DNA of 64,000 nt from Neptuniibacter marinus (GTDB lineage Bacteria > Pseudomonadota > Gammaproteobacteria > Pseudomonadales > Balneatricaceae): NCBI RefSeq assembly GCF_001597725.1, contig NZ_LUTR01000015.1:1-64000 (forward strand). The letters run 5' to 3'. Shown here one piece after another: positions 27,155-35,164 of the stretch. Within the stretch, counting starts at the first letter, position 1. Each line of letters begins with the position of its first letter. Below the pieces are notes generated by a model. That model was not told the DNA's origin. It ran no database searches and was given only the letters and a program-made list of their open reading frames with translations. A program made the translations under genes and the position numbers.

Positions 27155-27550
27155 CTATTCACCTTTAATCGCTGATTTCAGCCCTGTAATTTTTTTATTC
27201 AACAACTGGAAAGATGTCTGATAATCCAGTGCATTCTCAGTGTAACGAGCCATCTCTTGCTGGACTTCAACTGTATTACCGTCAACAGATGCCTGAGAAG
27301 GAATACGAAACATCATGTCTGCGGCAAGATCAGGACTTAATAACGTTGTTTGATGCTTAGGAGATGTTACCGTTTGTTTAATTGTCATCTCAGATGCCTG
27401 ATTTAAGATCTGAGAAAACTCTAAATCTTTGGCTTTAAAATTAGGCGTATCTGCATTAGCAATATTATTAGCCAGCACTTCTGCGCGACGTGCACGATAC
27501 AATAGTGCATCATCATGTATCCCCAGTGCTGCATCAAAGCTAATTGCCAT
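27155..27550 (-). CDS. flgB: flagellar proximal rod protein FlgB
   Basis: This is a 131-residue rod subunit, the first gene of flgBCDE. It has the rod signature ARRAEVLANNIANADTPNFKAKD and the end NKKITGLKSAIKG. The ATG at 27550 follows AAAGGAGAT; an in-frame TTG one codon earlier is unlikely. A sigma54 promoter at 27585-27599 gives a short leader. The heptamer tandem repeat lies about 170 bases upstream of the start. Confidence 0.95.
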   Translation of the reverse strand: MAISFDAALGIHDDALLYRARRAEVLANNIANADTPNFKAKDLEFSQILNQASEMTIKQTVTSPKHQTTLLSPDLAADMMFRIPSQASVDGNTVEVQQEMARYTENALDYQTSFQLLNKKITGLKSAIKGE

Positions 27551-27584
27551 CAAACGATCTCCTTTATTGACTAGGTCTTACCAA

Positions 27585-27599
27585 GCAATACATATACCA
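27585..27599 (-). promoter_or_regulatory. sigma54 promoter of flgBCDE
   Basis: The minus strand reads TGGTAT-ATGTA-TTGC, matching the sigma54 consensus at the invariant GG and GC with the required ten-base spacing. It is 35 bases upstream of the flgB start. Confidence 0.82.
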
Positions 27600-27720
27600 A
27601 AACAAAAAAACCTTTATTTAACAAATATATATAAAAAAACAGACTAATATTCGTTAAACTTACAGGCAAGAAACGGCAATATAAAACCTATTCTTTGCCG
27701 CCCGGCAAACAAATAGAGCG

Positions 27721-27804
27721 GAAAGAGGAAAGCGGAAAGCGGAAAGCGGAAAGCGGAAAGCGGAAAGCGGAAAGCGGAAAGCGGAAAGCGGAAAGCGGAA
27801 AGCG
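27721..27804. repeat. heptanucleotide tandem repeat, 12 copies
   Basis: Twelve head-to-tail copies of a seven-base unit are present: the first is GAAAGAG and the next eleven are GAAAGCG, with partial units on each side. The run lies between the cheR stop (27862) and the flgB promoter (27585-27599). Being seven bases long, each change of copy number shifts any reading frame, but no credible gene crosses it. It would instead change spacing upstream of flgB. Confidence 0.97.
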
Positions 27805-27861
27805 GAAGATAAATAAACCGCAGAAAGATATCTACGGCTTCATAATAGATCGAATATTTAT

Positions 27862-28710
27862 TCAGATTGCTTGATAAATTATTCCAGGCTGGCAATGAAT
27901 CATCTGATATTTATCAGATAAACCTGACAAAAATTCTGATGCTCCCAAAATCAGATAACCACCAGGTTTTAACACTGAATGCATTTTAGTTAGAATTTCA
28001 GTTTTTTTCTCACTGGAGAAATAAATCAACACATTACGACAAAAAATAACATCAAACTGGCCCAGCGCCGAGTACTGGCCTAACAGATTAATGCTTTGAA
28101 AACGCACACGCGCTTTAATATCAGGCTTAACAACCCAGCTACCACCGGCAGTCTCACTAAAATGCTGAACTAAGCGATCCTGAGAAAGCCCTCTACCAAT
28201 CGCTAACATCTCATACTCACCACGTCGAGCTTGGGCTAATACCTGCGTAGATATATCGGTGGCAACAATCTCTTCTGATAACAACTTACCCGGAGTTTTC
28301 TTTTTAAACTCATCAAACGTCATGCTGATGGAATATGGTTCTTGTCCGGTAGAACATGCAGCCGACCAGATACGTATTTTTGAACCTGATCCACGACTTA
28401 ACAGCTCAGGTAAAATACGATCTCTAAGAATATCAAATGGATGTACATCTCTAAACCATAACGTCTCATTCGTCGTCATCGCATCAATAACTTGCTCACG
28501 CAATTTCATTGAAGCAGGGCTCTGAAGTTTAGTAATCAGCTCTTTTAAACTAAGACAGTTTTGCTCTTGAACGATTTTGCCCAACCGGCTTTGAACTAGG
28601 TATTGCTTATGTTTAGCCAGCAATATACCGCTCGTCTCTTCAAGAAAGCGACTAAATAGTTCGAAATCAGAATCCGTAATAGCAAAACCAGCCCGAGGCG
28701 TAATACTCAT
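27862..28710 (-). CDS. cheR: chemotaxis protein methyltransferase CheR
   Basis: This 282-residue enzyme methylates glutamates on chemoreceptors using S-adenosylmethionine. The N-terminal all-helical domain is followed by the SAM-binding block IRIWSAACSTGQEPYSI near residue 114 and FDVIFCRNVLIYF near residue 224, all conserved in CheR. The gene follows cheV by 32 bases on the same strand and is a probable co-transcript. It ends next to the heptamer repeat. Confidence 0.95.
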   Translation of the reverse strand: MSITPRAGFAITDSDFELFSRFLEETSGILLAKHKQYLVQSRLGKIVQEQNCLSLKELITKLQSPASMKLREQVIDAMTTNETLWFRDVHPFDILRDRILPELLSRGSGSKIRIWSAACSTGQEPYSISMTFDEFKKKTPGKLLSEEIVATDISTQVLAQARRGEYEMLAIGRGLSQDRLVQHFSETAGGSWVVKPDIKARVRFQSINLLGQYSALGQFDVIFCRNVLIYFSSEKKTEILTKMHSVLKPGGYLILGASEFLSGLSDKYQMIHCQPGIIYQAI

Positions 28711-28742
28711 GAAGAGTAGGCACTCCTATTCAACATGCGCTG

Positions 28743-29681
28743 CTACTTTGTTTCAACTTGATTAATACGTTTCACAACCGCTGCCGCCAAATCATCAGGG
28801 TTAAATTTAGCAAGAAAGCCATCAGCCCCAACCTTTTTAACCATTGATACGTTAAAACCACCGGATAGGGATGTATGTAAAACAACATGCATATGTTTCA
28901 TACGCTCATCATCACGGATCATAGAAGTTAAGGTATAACCGTCCATTTCAGGCATTTCTATATCTGAAATAACCATCAGGAAATGAGTTGTTACATCAAC
29001 CCCACGATCGGCCAAATCACACAAGAAGTCCCATGCCTGTCGACCATTATTACACGCTGTAACTTTAATCCCTAGACTTTCTAAACTACGCTTCATTTGG
29101 TTACGCGCAACCGAAGAGTCATCAGTTATAAGTATCTGATATTCTTTGGCCTTTTCACGAAGCTGATCATCAGCCACCTCTTTACTTACCTCTGTAGCCA
29201 TAGGGTAAAGGTCAGCAAGAATCTGCTCGACATCTAAGATCTCTATCAGTCGATCTTCGTGCTCAAAAATAGCTGTCAGATAGTTTTCTACACCTATTTC
29301 TGTTGGTGGAGCCATAATCTGGTCCCACTGCGTATTCAGAATACGATCTACTTGGCGCACTAAAAATGCCAATGTACGACGATTATACTCAGCGACAATC
29401 AGAAAACAGTTACTACGTTGATCTTTAGGTACAGACTCACGCCCAATCGCTTCTGACAAATCCAATACAGGAATTGTCTCACCACGAATATGTGCCATCC
29501 CTTTAATCGCAGAAGTCTGTCTAGGGACCTCTGTAAGTTTTGGGCACTGTAAAACTTCTCGTACTTTAAACACATTAATACCGTACTGCTGATCACTTTC
29601 CAAAGCGAACAATAATAGTTCGAGCCTATTCTGGCCCACCATCTGAGTACGTAGGTTTACACTATCTAGGATACCTGACAT
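28743..29681 (-). CDS. cheV: chemotaxis protein CheV
   Basis: This is a 312-residue coupling protein with an N-terminal CheW domain (about residues 20-160) and a C-terminal receiver domain. The CheW part has YGINVFKVREVLQ and IKGMAHIRGETIPVLDL. The receiver begins ILITDDSSVARNQM near residue 180, with the phosphorylatable Asp in VISDIEMPEMDG near residue 240. CheV helps couple receptors to CheA and can act as a phosphate sink. It is divergent from flgA and upstream of cheR, the arrangement known from Pseudomonas and Vibrio flagellar clusters. Confidence 0.94.
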   Translation of the reverse strand: MSGILDSVNLRTQMVGQNRLELLLFALESDQQYGINVFKVREVLQCPKLTEVPRQTSAIKGMAHIRGETIPVLDLSEAIGRESVPKDQRSNCFLIVAEYNRRTLAFLVRQVDRILNTQWDQIMAPPTEIGVENYLTAIFEHEDRLIEILDVEQILADLYPMATEVSKEVADDQLREKAKEYQILITDDSSVARNQMKRSLESLGIKVTACNNGRQAWDFLCDLADRGVDVTTHFLMVISDIEMPEMDGYTLTSMIRDDERMKHMHVVLHTSLSGGFNVSMVKKVGADGFLAKFNPDDLAAAVVKRINQVETK

Positions 29682-29764
29682 GATCTAACAATCCCGTAGA
29701 GATTAAATCAATTCTATTTTTATATTGCACACAAATACGCCACCCTGAATATTGATGACACAAC

Positions 29765-30460
29765 GTGAATACTTATAATTTAACACGACTTTTCCTACTA
29801 ACCACTTTTCTTTTGTCACCCTTACAGCTTTTTGCTGCTGGTGAAGCAGAAAAACTTGAGCAGTCGGCTGAACATTACCTATATAAACACTACAGCAACA
29901 CAGGGACTGGCACACGTGTAGAGATCAAACTTAACCCGATTAGCAGAAAAATCAACCTAAAAAGCTGTTTAAAACCGTATGAATTTCAAACACCAAAGGG
30001 AAATGGCAGTCGTATCACCCTAAAAGCGCGCTGCCCATCACCTCTTTGGCAGCTATTCATAACAGCAGAAGTAAAAGAATTTGATATAGCTGTAGTCGCA
30101 CAATCTAGTTTAGCCCGCGGAACCTATATCAGCATCCAAGATATAAAACTTAAAGAGGTTGAGATAACTTCTTTAAGATCGGCTTATTTTACCAAACTCC
30201 AAGATATTCTAGGCTGGACAAGCAAAAGAAGCATTGCCGCCGATACAATAATAACCACATCAATGCTCAAAGTACCTTTAGCTGTATCTAAAGGGGACGC
30301 ACTTATTATTGAAGCCAAGCTTAATGGCGTAAGTATCCGAACATCAGGTACTGCCCTCGAAAGCGGCACACTAGGGGAACAGATAAAAGTCAGAAATGAC
30401 CGTTCAGGAGTGATGGTTAAAGCTAAAATAATCCAAGCGGGCTTAGTACAAGTCCCTTAG
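29765..30460 (+). CDS. flgA: flagellar P-ring chaperone FlgA
   Basis: This 231-residue periplasmic protein is needed to assemble the FlgI P-ring. It has a signal peptide (RLFLLTTFLLSPLQLFAAG) and the C-terminal SAF domain, with LARGTYISIQDIKLKEVE near residue 119 and GVMVKAKIIQAG at the end. The start is GTG at 29765, with only a weak ribosome site. It diverges from cheV and precedes flgMN on the same strand, an order common in gammaproteobacteria. Confidence 0.92.
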   Translation: MNTYNLTRLFLLTTFLLSPLQLFAAGEAEKLEQSAEHYLYKHYSNTGTGTRVEIKLNPISRKINLKSCLKPYEFQTPKGNGSRITLKARCPSPLWQLFITAEVKEFDIAVVAQSSLARGTYISIQDIKLKEVEITSLRSAYFTKLQDILGWTSKRSIAADTIITTSMLKVPLAVSKGDALIIEAKLNGVSIRTSGTALESGTLGEQIKVRNDRSGVMVKAKIIQAGLVQVP

Positions 30461-30538
30461 CCTTAAACCCAAGTAGATTGGCCATAATTCAACTGCTATA
30501 CTGCATCAATACCACAAGAAAATAATTTAATTTTTTCT

Positions 30539-30565
30539 TAAAGTTCTATTAAGAGCCGCCGATAA
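30539..30565 (+). promoter_or_regulatory. FliA (sigma28) promoter of flgMN
   Basis: TAAAGTTC, 11 bases, GCCGATAA matches the sigma28 consensus at 15 of 16 positions. It lies about 35 bases upstream of the flgM start. Confidence 0.9.
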
Positions 30566-30597
30566 GCTTGTTCAGATACAATATAGAGGACGGATAA

Positions 30598-30909
30598 ATG
30601 ATTAATGATCTCACGAGCCTGTCATCATCACAGACGGCAAGCACTCGTGCACGGACTAATGAGCAAGGTAACGCTGCCAAAAATGGCAACGGTGCAGTTG
30701 CCCAGCAGCCCCCGTCCAATAAAGGTGATACAGTCAATCTCAGCAATGCAGCACAGTTACTGCAGAATGTTGACAAACAACTGTCTGACACACCTGATGT
30801 GGACAATGAACGTGTCGAGCGAATCAAACAGGAAATAGAAAGTGGTAGCTATCAGATTAACGCTGAACGCGTAGCTGAAAAGATGCTTAACTTTGATAAC
30901 CTACTTTAA
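30598..30909 (+). CDS. flgM: anti-sigma28 factor FlgM
   Basis: This 103-residue protein holds FliA inactive until it is exported through the finished hook. It has a disordered Ser/Thr/Asn/Gln-rich N-terminal half and the family C-terminal block (VNLSNAAQLLQ near residue 46; VERIKQEIESGSYQINAERVAEKML at the end). The ATG follows GAGGA. Its FliA promoter gives feedback control. flgN starts ten bases after the stop. Confidence 0.93.
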   Translation: MINDLTSLSSSQTASTRARTNEQGNAAKNGNGAVAQQPPSNKGDTVNLSNAAQLLQNVDKQLSDTPDVDNERVERIKQEIESGSYQINAERVAEKMLNFDNLL

Positions 30910-30918
30910 AGCAATGAC

Positions 30919-31407
30919 ATGACTGAGCAACAAATAACAGAACTTAATACCCTGCTAGAGCAGGGTATTTTGCTTTTAGAATCACTCAGCTCTATTTACG
31001 ACAAAGAGCTTGAAGCTCTGAGCAGCAAAGACATTGATCGCTTGAGTGATACCACTCAGGAAAAAATGGCCCTGCTCAATAGCTTCCATAATTTCACCCT
31101 CGAACGCGTAGAACTACTGAAATCTTTCGGTTATAACATCGAAGCGGGTGATTATGGGCTTCCCAGAAATATGGAAGAAGACAGTCCATTTTTATCGCAA
31201 GCAGCTGAACACTACGTGCTTATCAAGCAGTATTTGAAAGAATTACAACATAAAAATAAGCGTAACGAGCAAGCGATTCACCGCAGTCAACAAAATGTAA
31301 CCCAGTTACTAGCCATTGTGCGCGGACAGAAAAAACAGGATCAGCTCTACACTAAAGCAGGCAGCTCTGGGCTTTATAAAGCTCAAAACAGGATAGGCAA
31401 AGCCTAA
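30919..31407 (+). CDS. flgN: flagellar export chaperone FlgN
   Basis: This 162-residue cytosolic protein is the likely chaperone for FlgK and FlgL before export. It is almost wholly helical (coiled-coil-like heptads in residues 1-60 and 90-140), as FlgN proteins are; sequence conservation is low, and the call rests largely on position after flgM and length. No other function is suggested by the sequence. Confidence 0.85.
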   Translation: MTEQQITELNTLLEQGILLLESLSSIYDKELEALSSKDIDRLSDTTQEKMALLNSFHNFTLERVELLKSFGYNIEAGDYGLPRNMEEDSPFLSQAAEHYVLIKQYLKELQHKNKRNEQAIHRSQQNVTQLLAIVRGQKKQDQLYTKAGSSGLYKAQNRIGKA

Positions 31408-31486
31408 ACCATCCTAATACCACGCCTAGCTAGTGACTCTTCATAGAATTAGCGCTAGAATCTCGCAGAATTTCACACCTACTTCA

Positions 31487-31563
31487 GTCCCAGTAGCTCA
31501 GTAGGATAGAGCGGTCCCCTCCTAAGGGACAGGCCAGGGGTTCGAATCCTCTCTGGGACACCA
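31487..31563 (+). tRNA. tRNA-Arg (anticodon CCT)
   Basis: A complete cloverleaf is visible: acceptor GTCCCAG/CTGGGAC, D arm GCTC/GAGC, anticodon stem GTCCC/GGGAC with loop CTCCTAA (anticodon CCT), T arm AGGGG/CCTCT with TTCGAAT, and encoded CCA. Its last 17 bases are repeated at 35568, marking the gene as an integration target. Confidence 0.96.
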
Positions 31564-31566
31564 TTT
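31547..31566 (+). repeat. attL-like direct repeat (tRNA end)
   Basis: The left copy of the 20-base repeat covers the last 17 bases of tRNA-Arg(CCT), including CCA, plus ATTT. Confidence 0.8.
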
Positions 31567-31721
31567 TATTCCACGCCCACCAATCAGCTAACCCATTGAC
31601 TCTCTAGGAAGACTAAAGGTTAAGACAAAGTGCGCTTTACCTTATGTGTCACGCCTTCTTGCTCCTAACTGTCACATCAGAGGCATCAAAAAAAAACAAC
31701 CTCTAACACCTAACCTACTCT

Positions 31722-33293
31722 CTATCTATCAGAGGCAGGGGCAGCAACCTTAATAGGAGCTTCAATGGAAGGCTCAGCAGTACTTGCAGCCTTAGTATCT
31801 TCTACTAGCCCCTTATCTACTAGCTTGAAAGGAACAGTATTTGCTTGTTTACCGACCTTTTCACTAGAAACGCTGTCAACTGAAGAACTATTATTCGCCA
31901 GAACCGCCGGCAGATTCCAAGCAAAACATGCAAGAACAAGATGGACAACAAACACACCCATAACACTAAACCTGTACAACCTCTTATAAGGGTCCGTTCT
32001 GGCCTCTACATGTTCATTAAACTCATCGGCAGACATGTGATTTCGAGTAACATTCTTCCAATAAAGTAAGTCATTCCAAGAAAGCCTTAACCCCTGATAA
32101 CCAACCGCCACTCGAATAACAACACTGATCACAAGATATGCCGCAAGTCCTTTTGCAAGAGCAGCGAACAGTTCTGATTCAAGAAAACTATCTCGACCCG
32201 CAAGTCGAGATAGCAAGCCAATTGAGAGCAGGAAGATAGATGACAACGCATCCTTCAATAGCCCCGAAACCAAATCATGAGCAGATTCAGAATATCCATC
32301 ACTGGCTGACTTAACATCCTTCTGAAGCTCAGCCAATTCCTTCGCATGTGCTTCTTTACGATCTTTTATGACAAATTCATAGCGCCATTGTGCTTGCTCT
32401 AGCGCCTGTTCAAGGTGTGGATAAAGAGAGGGCAACAAGCCATTATCTTCTGGCAAGTCCAAACTCAGTCTATCCATGAGCAACAGTAAGCGTGTTTCTG
32501 TACGCTCTGCATAAACCCAGCGAACACATTTCTCTAAACGATGTAAACTCTCTATGCCCTCTACAGCCCCTTCTCCGGACAAAGCTATAGTGATCCTTTT
32601 AATACCAGCAACAACAACCTTATCACGGGAGTAAAACTCTTTAACAAGACAACTAACAAGTAATTCCTGATAACAAGCAAAGACATAACTCAAACATTCT
32701 TGCCCAAATGCAGAATCTGGCAACCTGAAACAAGAGGGCTGAATTTTTACAGAGTAATCTGCAAGCACATGTACTTGCGCCCTTATACTTTCATCAGGAG
32801 GAAGATCTGCCTCATACGCATTCAACTCTTCAACATTCAAATTTTCCTGAACAGGCAAAATTGATAAATGCTCTCCGACATACGCTTCATCAACTCCATT
32901 CAACCATACTGAAACTTTATCGCTGCGGTAGAACGGATGATTTGCATCAAACGGAGACGGGAGATCCTGCAACCACTCTTTAAAAAAATCGATTGAAAAA
33001 AACAACAGATTCGTAGAATTCGGTAATCGGTTTAATTGTGAATCAATAAATTCATTTTTAAATAGATTTACATTGCAGCTTCCATATGGAGCAGCCGCAA
33101 TATCTTGCCACTCCTCGGCACGATCACCATCAATCGTTAACACCAAAATCCCTTCATCCATCAAGGCCTTAAAGTCACAGTTCGCACAATCTAGATCAGC
33201 AGCAGCAAAAGTAAATTCAACACGATCCTCTAACTCAGTAACATCTGAGATAGATCGCAGATCACTTAATGCTTCGAGCGTCCCAGCTAACAT
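31722..33293 (-). CDS. unknown membrane protein, second gene of the island operon
   Basis: This is a 523-residue protein that I do not recognise. The first 310 residues appear soluble and mixed alpha/beta. A charged helix (about 325-350, rich in Lys, Glu and Ala) looks like a coiled coil. Three hydrophobic segments follow, near residues 365-382, 395-417 and 446-468, then a Ser/Val/Ala-rich tail. The plan is thus a large cytosolic N-terminal part with a membrane C-terminal part. The gene starts two bases after the stop of the NA37-like gene, so the two are translationally linked. In many defence modules a cytosolic sensor gene is paired with a membrane effector; that role is inference here. 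Confidence 0.75.
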   Translation of the reverse strand: MLAGTLEALSDLRSISDVTELEDRVEFTFAAADLDCANCDFKALMDEGILVLTIDGDRAEEWQDIAAAPYGSCNVNLFKNEFIDSQLNRLPNSTNLLFFSIDFFKEWLQDLPSPFDANHPFYRSDKVSVWLNGVDEAYVGEHLSILPVQENLNVEELNAYEADLPPDESIRAQVHVLADYSVKIQPSCFRLPDSAFGQECLSYVFACYQELLVSCLVKEFYSRDKVVVAGIKRITIALSGEGAVEGIESLHRLEKCVRWVYAERTETRLLLLMDRLSLDLPEDNGLLPSLYPHLEQALEQAQWRYEFVIKDRKEAHAKELAELQKDVKSASDGYSESAHDLVSGLLKDALSSIFLLSIGLLSRLAGRDSFLESELFAALAKGLAAYLVISVVIRVAVGYQGLRLSWNDLLYWKNVTRNHMSADEFNEHVEARTDPYKRLYRFSVMGVFVVHLVLACFAWNLPAVLANNSSSVDSVSSEKVGKQANTVPFKLVDKGLVEDTKAASTAEPSIEAPIKVAAPASDR

Positions 33294-33295
33294 AA

Positions 33296-34414
33296 TCAGG
33301 CTTCATCCAATTGCACAGTACGAATCGTTATTACTTGTTCATTACCAATTTGAGCAACCTCAATATTATTACTCTTACGCGTGCCCTGAAAACTGACTTT
33401 AACTCCTGTACTAGTTTTAAGAGTGGTCGTACGTGAATTTTTAGGTATTGAATCTGGGCGAGCGTCAAAAACCTGACCAGCAATTCCTTTTTCTGCCAAT
33501 AGATCCCTTAAAGATGCCTCATGGGCTACTTTTAGCTGTTCTCTCTCAGCTTTTTCTGCATCTGTCATTCCCTCAGAGGTATACGCACCTAGAACACGAT
33601 TAACAAACTCATCAGTATTGAATGAATCAGCATTTTCAAAATAGTTAATTGCCCTTGCTTTAAAATCAGATCGCCCCATATCCTCAGGTAGATCAGGCAA
33701 GCCCTTTGCCCACTCATTCACACCACTGACTGTATTCTTGGTTAGAGTTGAGGCATTTTCGCGGACTGTTACTTGAAGGAAGTTTTTAAAATAACTGGAG
33801 ATCGCAACTTCTGTGTCTTTTTTGGCTGATGCCGTATCTCGCTGGAGCGCTAAAACGTTCCATGCAAAAGTACTTGCAGGATCAACAACTGCCCATTTTT
33901 GCAAAGCTCTAGGGCTATCTGCAAGGGAATCCATAACTCTTGTCAGAGATACAATTTGCTCACCGTTCACCTGTGCAACTTGCTGTTGATATACGGTGGA
34001 ATAGTCAACCTTTAAAAAGGCTAACAGATTGTGCCTGACATTATTTAACAATACAGAGAAAACAGAGACTATAAAGACTCCCTCACTCATCGACTTGTTA
34101 TGCGCGCTAAAGAAACGACCCGCTAAACGCCTAGAGATTGGCTTTAGCTGAGCAGGCACATCATCAAGTAACACCTCGCAATCACTCTTGCAGGTATTGT
34201 TATCAGGATCACTAAAAATAAACTGAGTTCCATCGCATGCACTGCGAATGCAGTTTTCGAAAAAAGCTTTCTGTTCGGAGCTCAGAGATACTTGGTCATT
34301 ATAGTCAGGCTCATCAACATCTTTCCGAATAATATGATAGATAAAGCTTTCGATCTGAATAGATTCTCTAACCGCTTCAGTAAATGTTGCTACAACAGGT
34401 GCTGGTGCATTCAT
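33296..34414 (-). CDS. NA37/NdpA-like nucleoid-associated protein, first gene of the island operon
   Basis: This 372-residue protein resembles the 37-kDa nucleoid-associated family (YejK/NdpA). I base this on the overall plan: an ESFIYHII start, a central strand EGVFIVSVFSVLL, a helical YFKNFL block near residue 210 and a C-terminal segment with DSIPKNSRTTTLKTSTGVKVSF. The last is the charged DNA-related end typical of the family. Cysteines cluster near residues 55-80. The remaining identity looks low, so I am moderately sure. YejK binds nucleoid DNA; here a copy sits in a tRNA-linked island ahead of a membrane protein gene, not in a core locus. An operator-like 20-base repeat lies at 34481-34520 upstream. 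Confidence 0.65.
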   Translation of the reverse strand: MNAPAPVVATFTEAVRESIQIESFIYHIIRKDVDEPDYNDQVSLSSEQKAFFENCIRSACDGTQFIFSDPDNNTCKSDCEVLLDDVPAQLKPISRRLAGRFFSAHNKSMSEGVFIVSVFSVLLNNVRHNLLAFLKVDYSTVYQQQVAQVNGEQIVSLTRVMDSLADSPRALQKWAVVDPASTFAWNVLALQRDTASAKKDTEVAISSYFKNFLQVTVRENASTLTKNTVSGVNEWAKGLPDLPEDMGRSDFKARAINYFENADSFNTDEFVNRVLGAYTSEGMTDAEKAEREQLKVAHEASLRDLLAEKGIAGQVFDARPDSIPKNSRTTTLKTSTGVKVSFQGTRKSNNIEVAQIGNEQVITIRTVQLDEA

Positions 34415-34480
34415 TATGTATTCCTTTACACGCCATAAAATACAAAGTCGTATTATAGTCTTCGCACTTCTATTTTAAAT

Positions 34481-34520
34481 ACTACAAACTACAAAAGAAC
34501 ACTACGAACTACTGAAAAGT
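34481..34520. promoter_or_regulatory. tandem 20-base direct repeat in the divergent promoter region
   Basis: ACTACAAACTACAAAAGAAC at 34481-34500 is followed directly by the related ACTACGAACTACTGAAAAGT at 34501-34520, about 15 of 20 bases matching, and a partial third unit starting ACTAGAAATC. It sits between the NA37-like gene (minus) and the toxin gene (plus), where an operator would be expected. Confidence 0.5.
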
Positions 34521-34638
34521 ACTAGAAATCACTTTTGCTACCACTTTTCTTGATGAACATTACTCTTAGATTAAGCAATGGCTAACTTCCACTTACGCTG
34601 TACAATAAAGTCCTTTTTTAAACAGCTAAGGAAGGCCT

Positions 34639-35052
34639 GTGGCAAAAAATTTTAAATTCGTTAATGCAGCAGCTAAGCGTGAATTTCAAGCATTACCTGA
34701 CGAAATAAAGCAGCAATTTTCTACTGACCTTAATGCTGTATGTCAAAATGAAGACCCCTTCTCCGATTTCAAGGATATTTCACCATCTGTTGGCACCGGT
34801 GCCATAGAGCTCATAGAAAATGGTAGCCCTGCCTACCGAACCGTATATTGCGCAAAATACCTTGATACGGTGTTTATCCTCCATGCTTTTGTAAAAACAA
34901 CAAACGGCGTCGACCGAAGAGCGATGGACACAGCAAAAAAACGTCATAAGGACATGATGGAAGAAGTCAGACTTGCTATGCAAGAAGCAAAAACGTTAGC
35001 AAAGCAGGCGGGCACACGTAAAACAAGCAGAAAGACAAAGAAAAAGCGTTAA
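34639..35052 (+). CDS. HigB-like toxin (phage-derived Gp49-like family)
   Basis: This is a 137-residue protein of the RelE/HigB-like family of ribosome-dependent mRNA nucleases. The core (about residues 1-95) has the order helix, strand, GTGAIEL, YRTVYCAKY, VFILHAFVK, seen in Gp49-like/HigB toxins. The C-terminus is a very basic tail (TRKTSRKTKKKR). It starts with GTG at 34639 behind AAGGAAGG. An XRE-type antitoxin gene follows 112 bases downstream, in the toxin-first order of higBA. Expected action is cleavage of translated mRNA unless neutralised; it probably stabilises the island. Confidence 0.82.
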   Translation: MAKNFKFVNAAAKREFQALPDEIKQQFSTDLNAVCQNEDPFSDFKDISPSVGTGAIELIENGSPAYRTVYCAKYLDTVFILHAFVKTTNGVDRRAMDTAKKRHKDMMEEVRLAMQEAKTLAKQAGTRKTSRKTKKKR

Positions 35053-35164
35053 ATATTGCCGCTTAACAATTTTGTTCAAAATGACTATGAATTTTTTTCA
35101 ACACAAAAATATATAAAATTATATATATTAAGTAAGACACTTAATTTTGCTCAGGGAAACTATT

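Noticed and set aside
27721-27804. CRISPR array
   Set aside because: Units are seven bases with no spacers; it is a simple tandem repeat.
27644-27895. 83-codon open frame with a repeating RFPLSAF-like pattern
   Set aside because: The pattern is only the heptamer repeat translated; the frame overlaps cheR and has no ribosome site.
29682-29764. sigma54 promoter for cheV
   Set aside because: A TGG...GC pair exists on the minus strand but with 11, not 10, bases between GG and GC.
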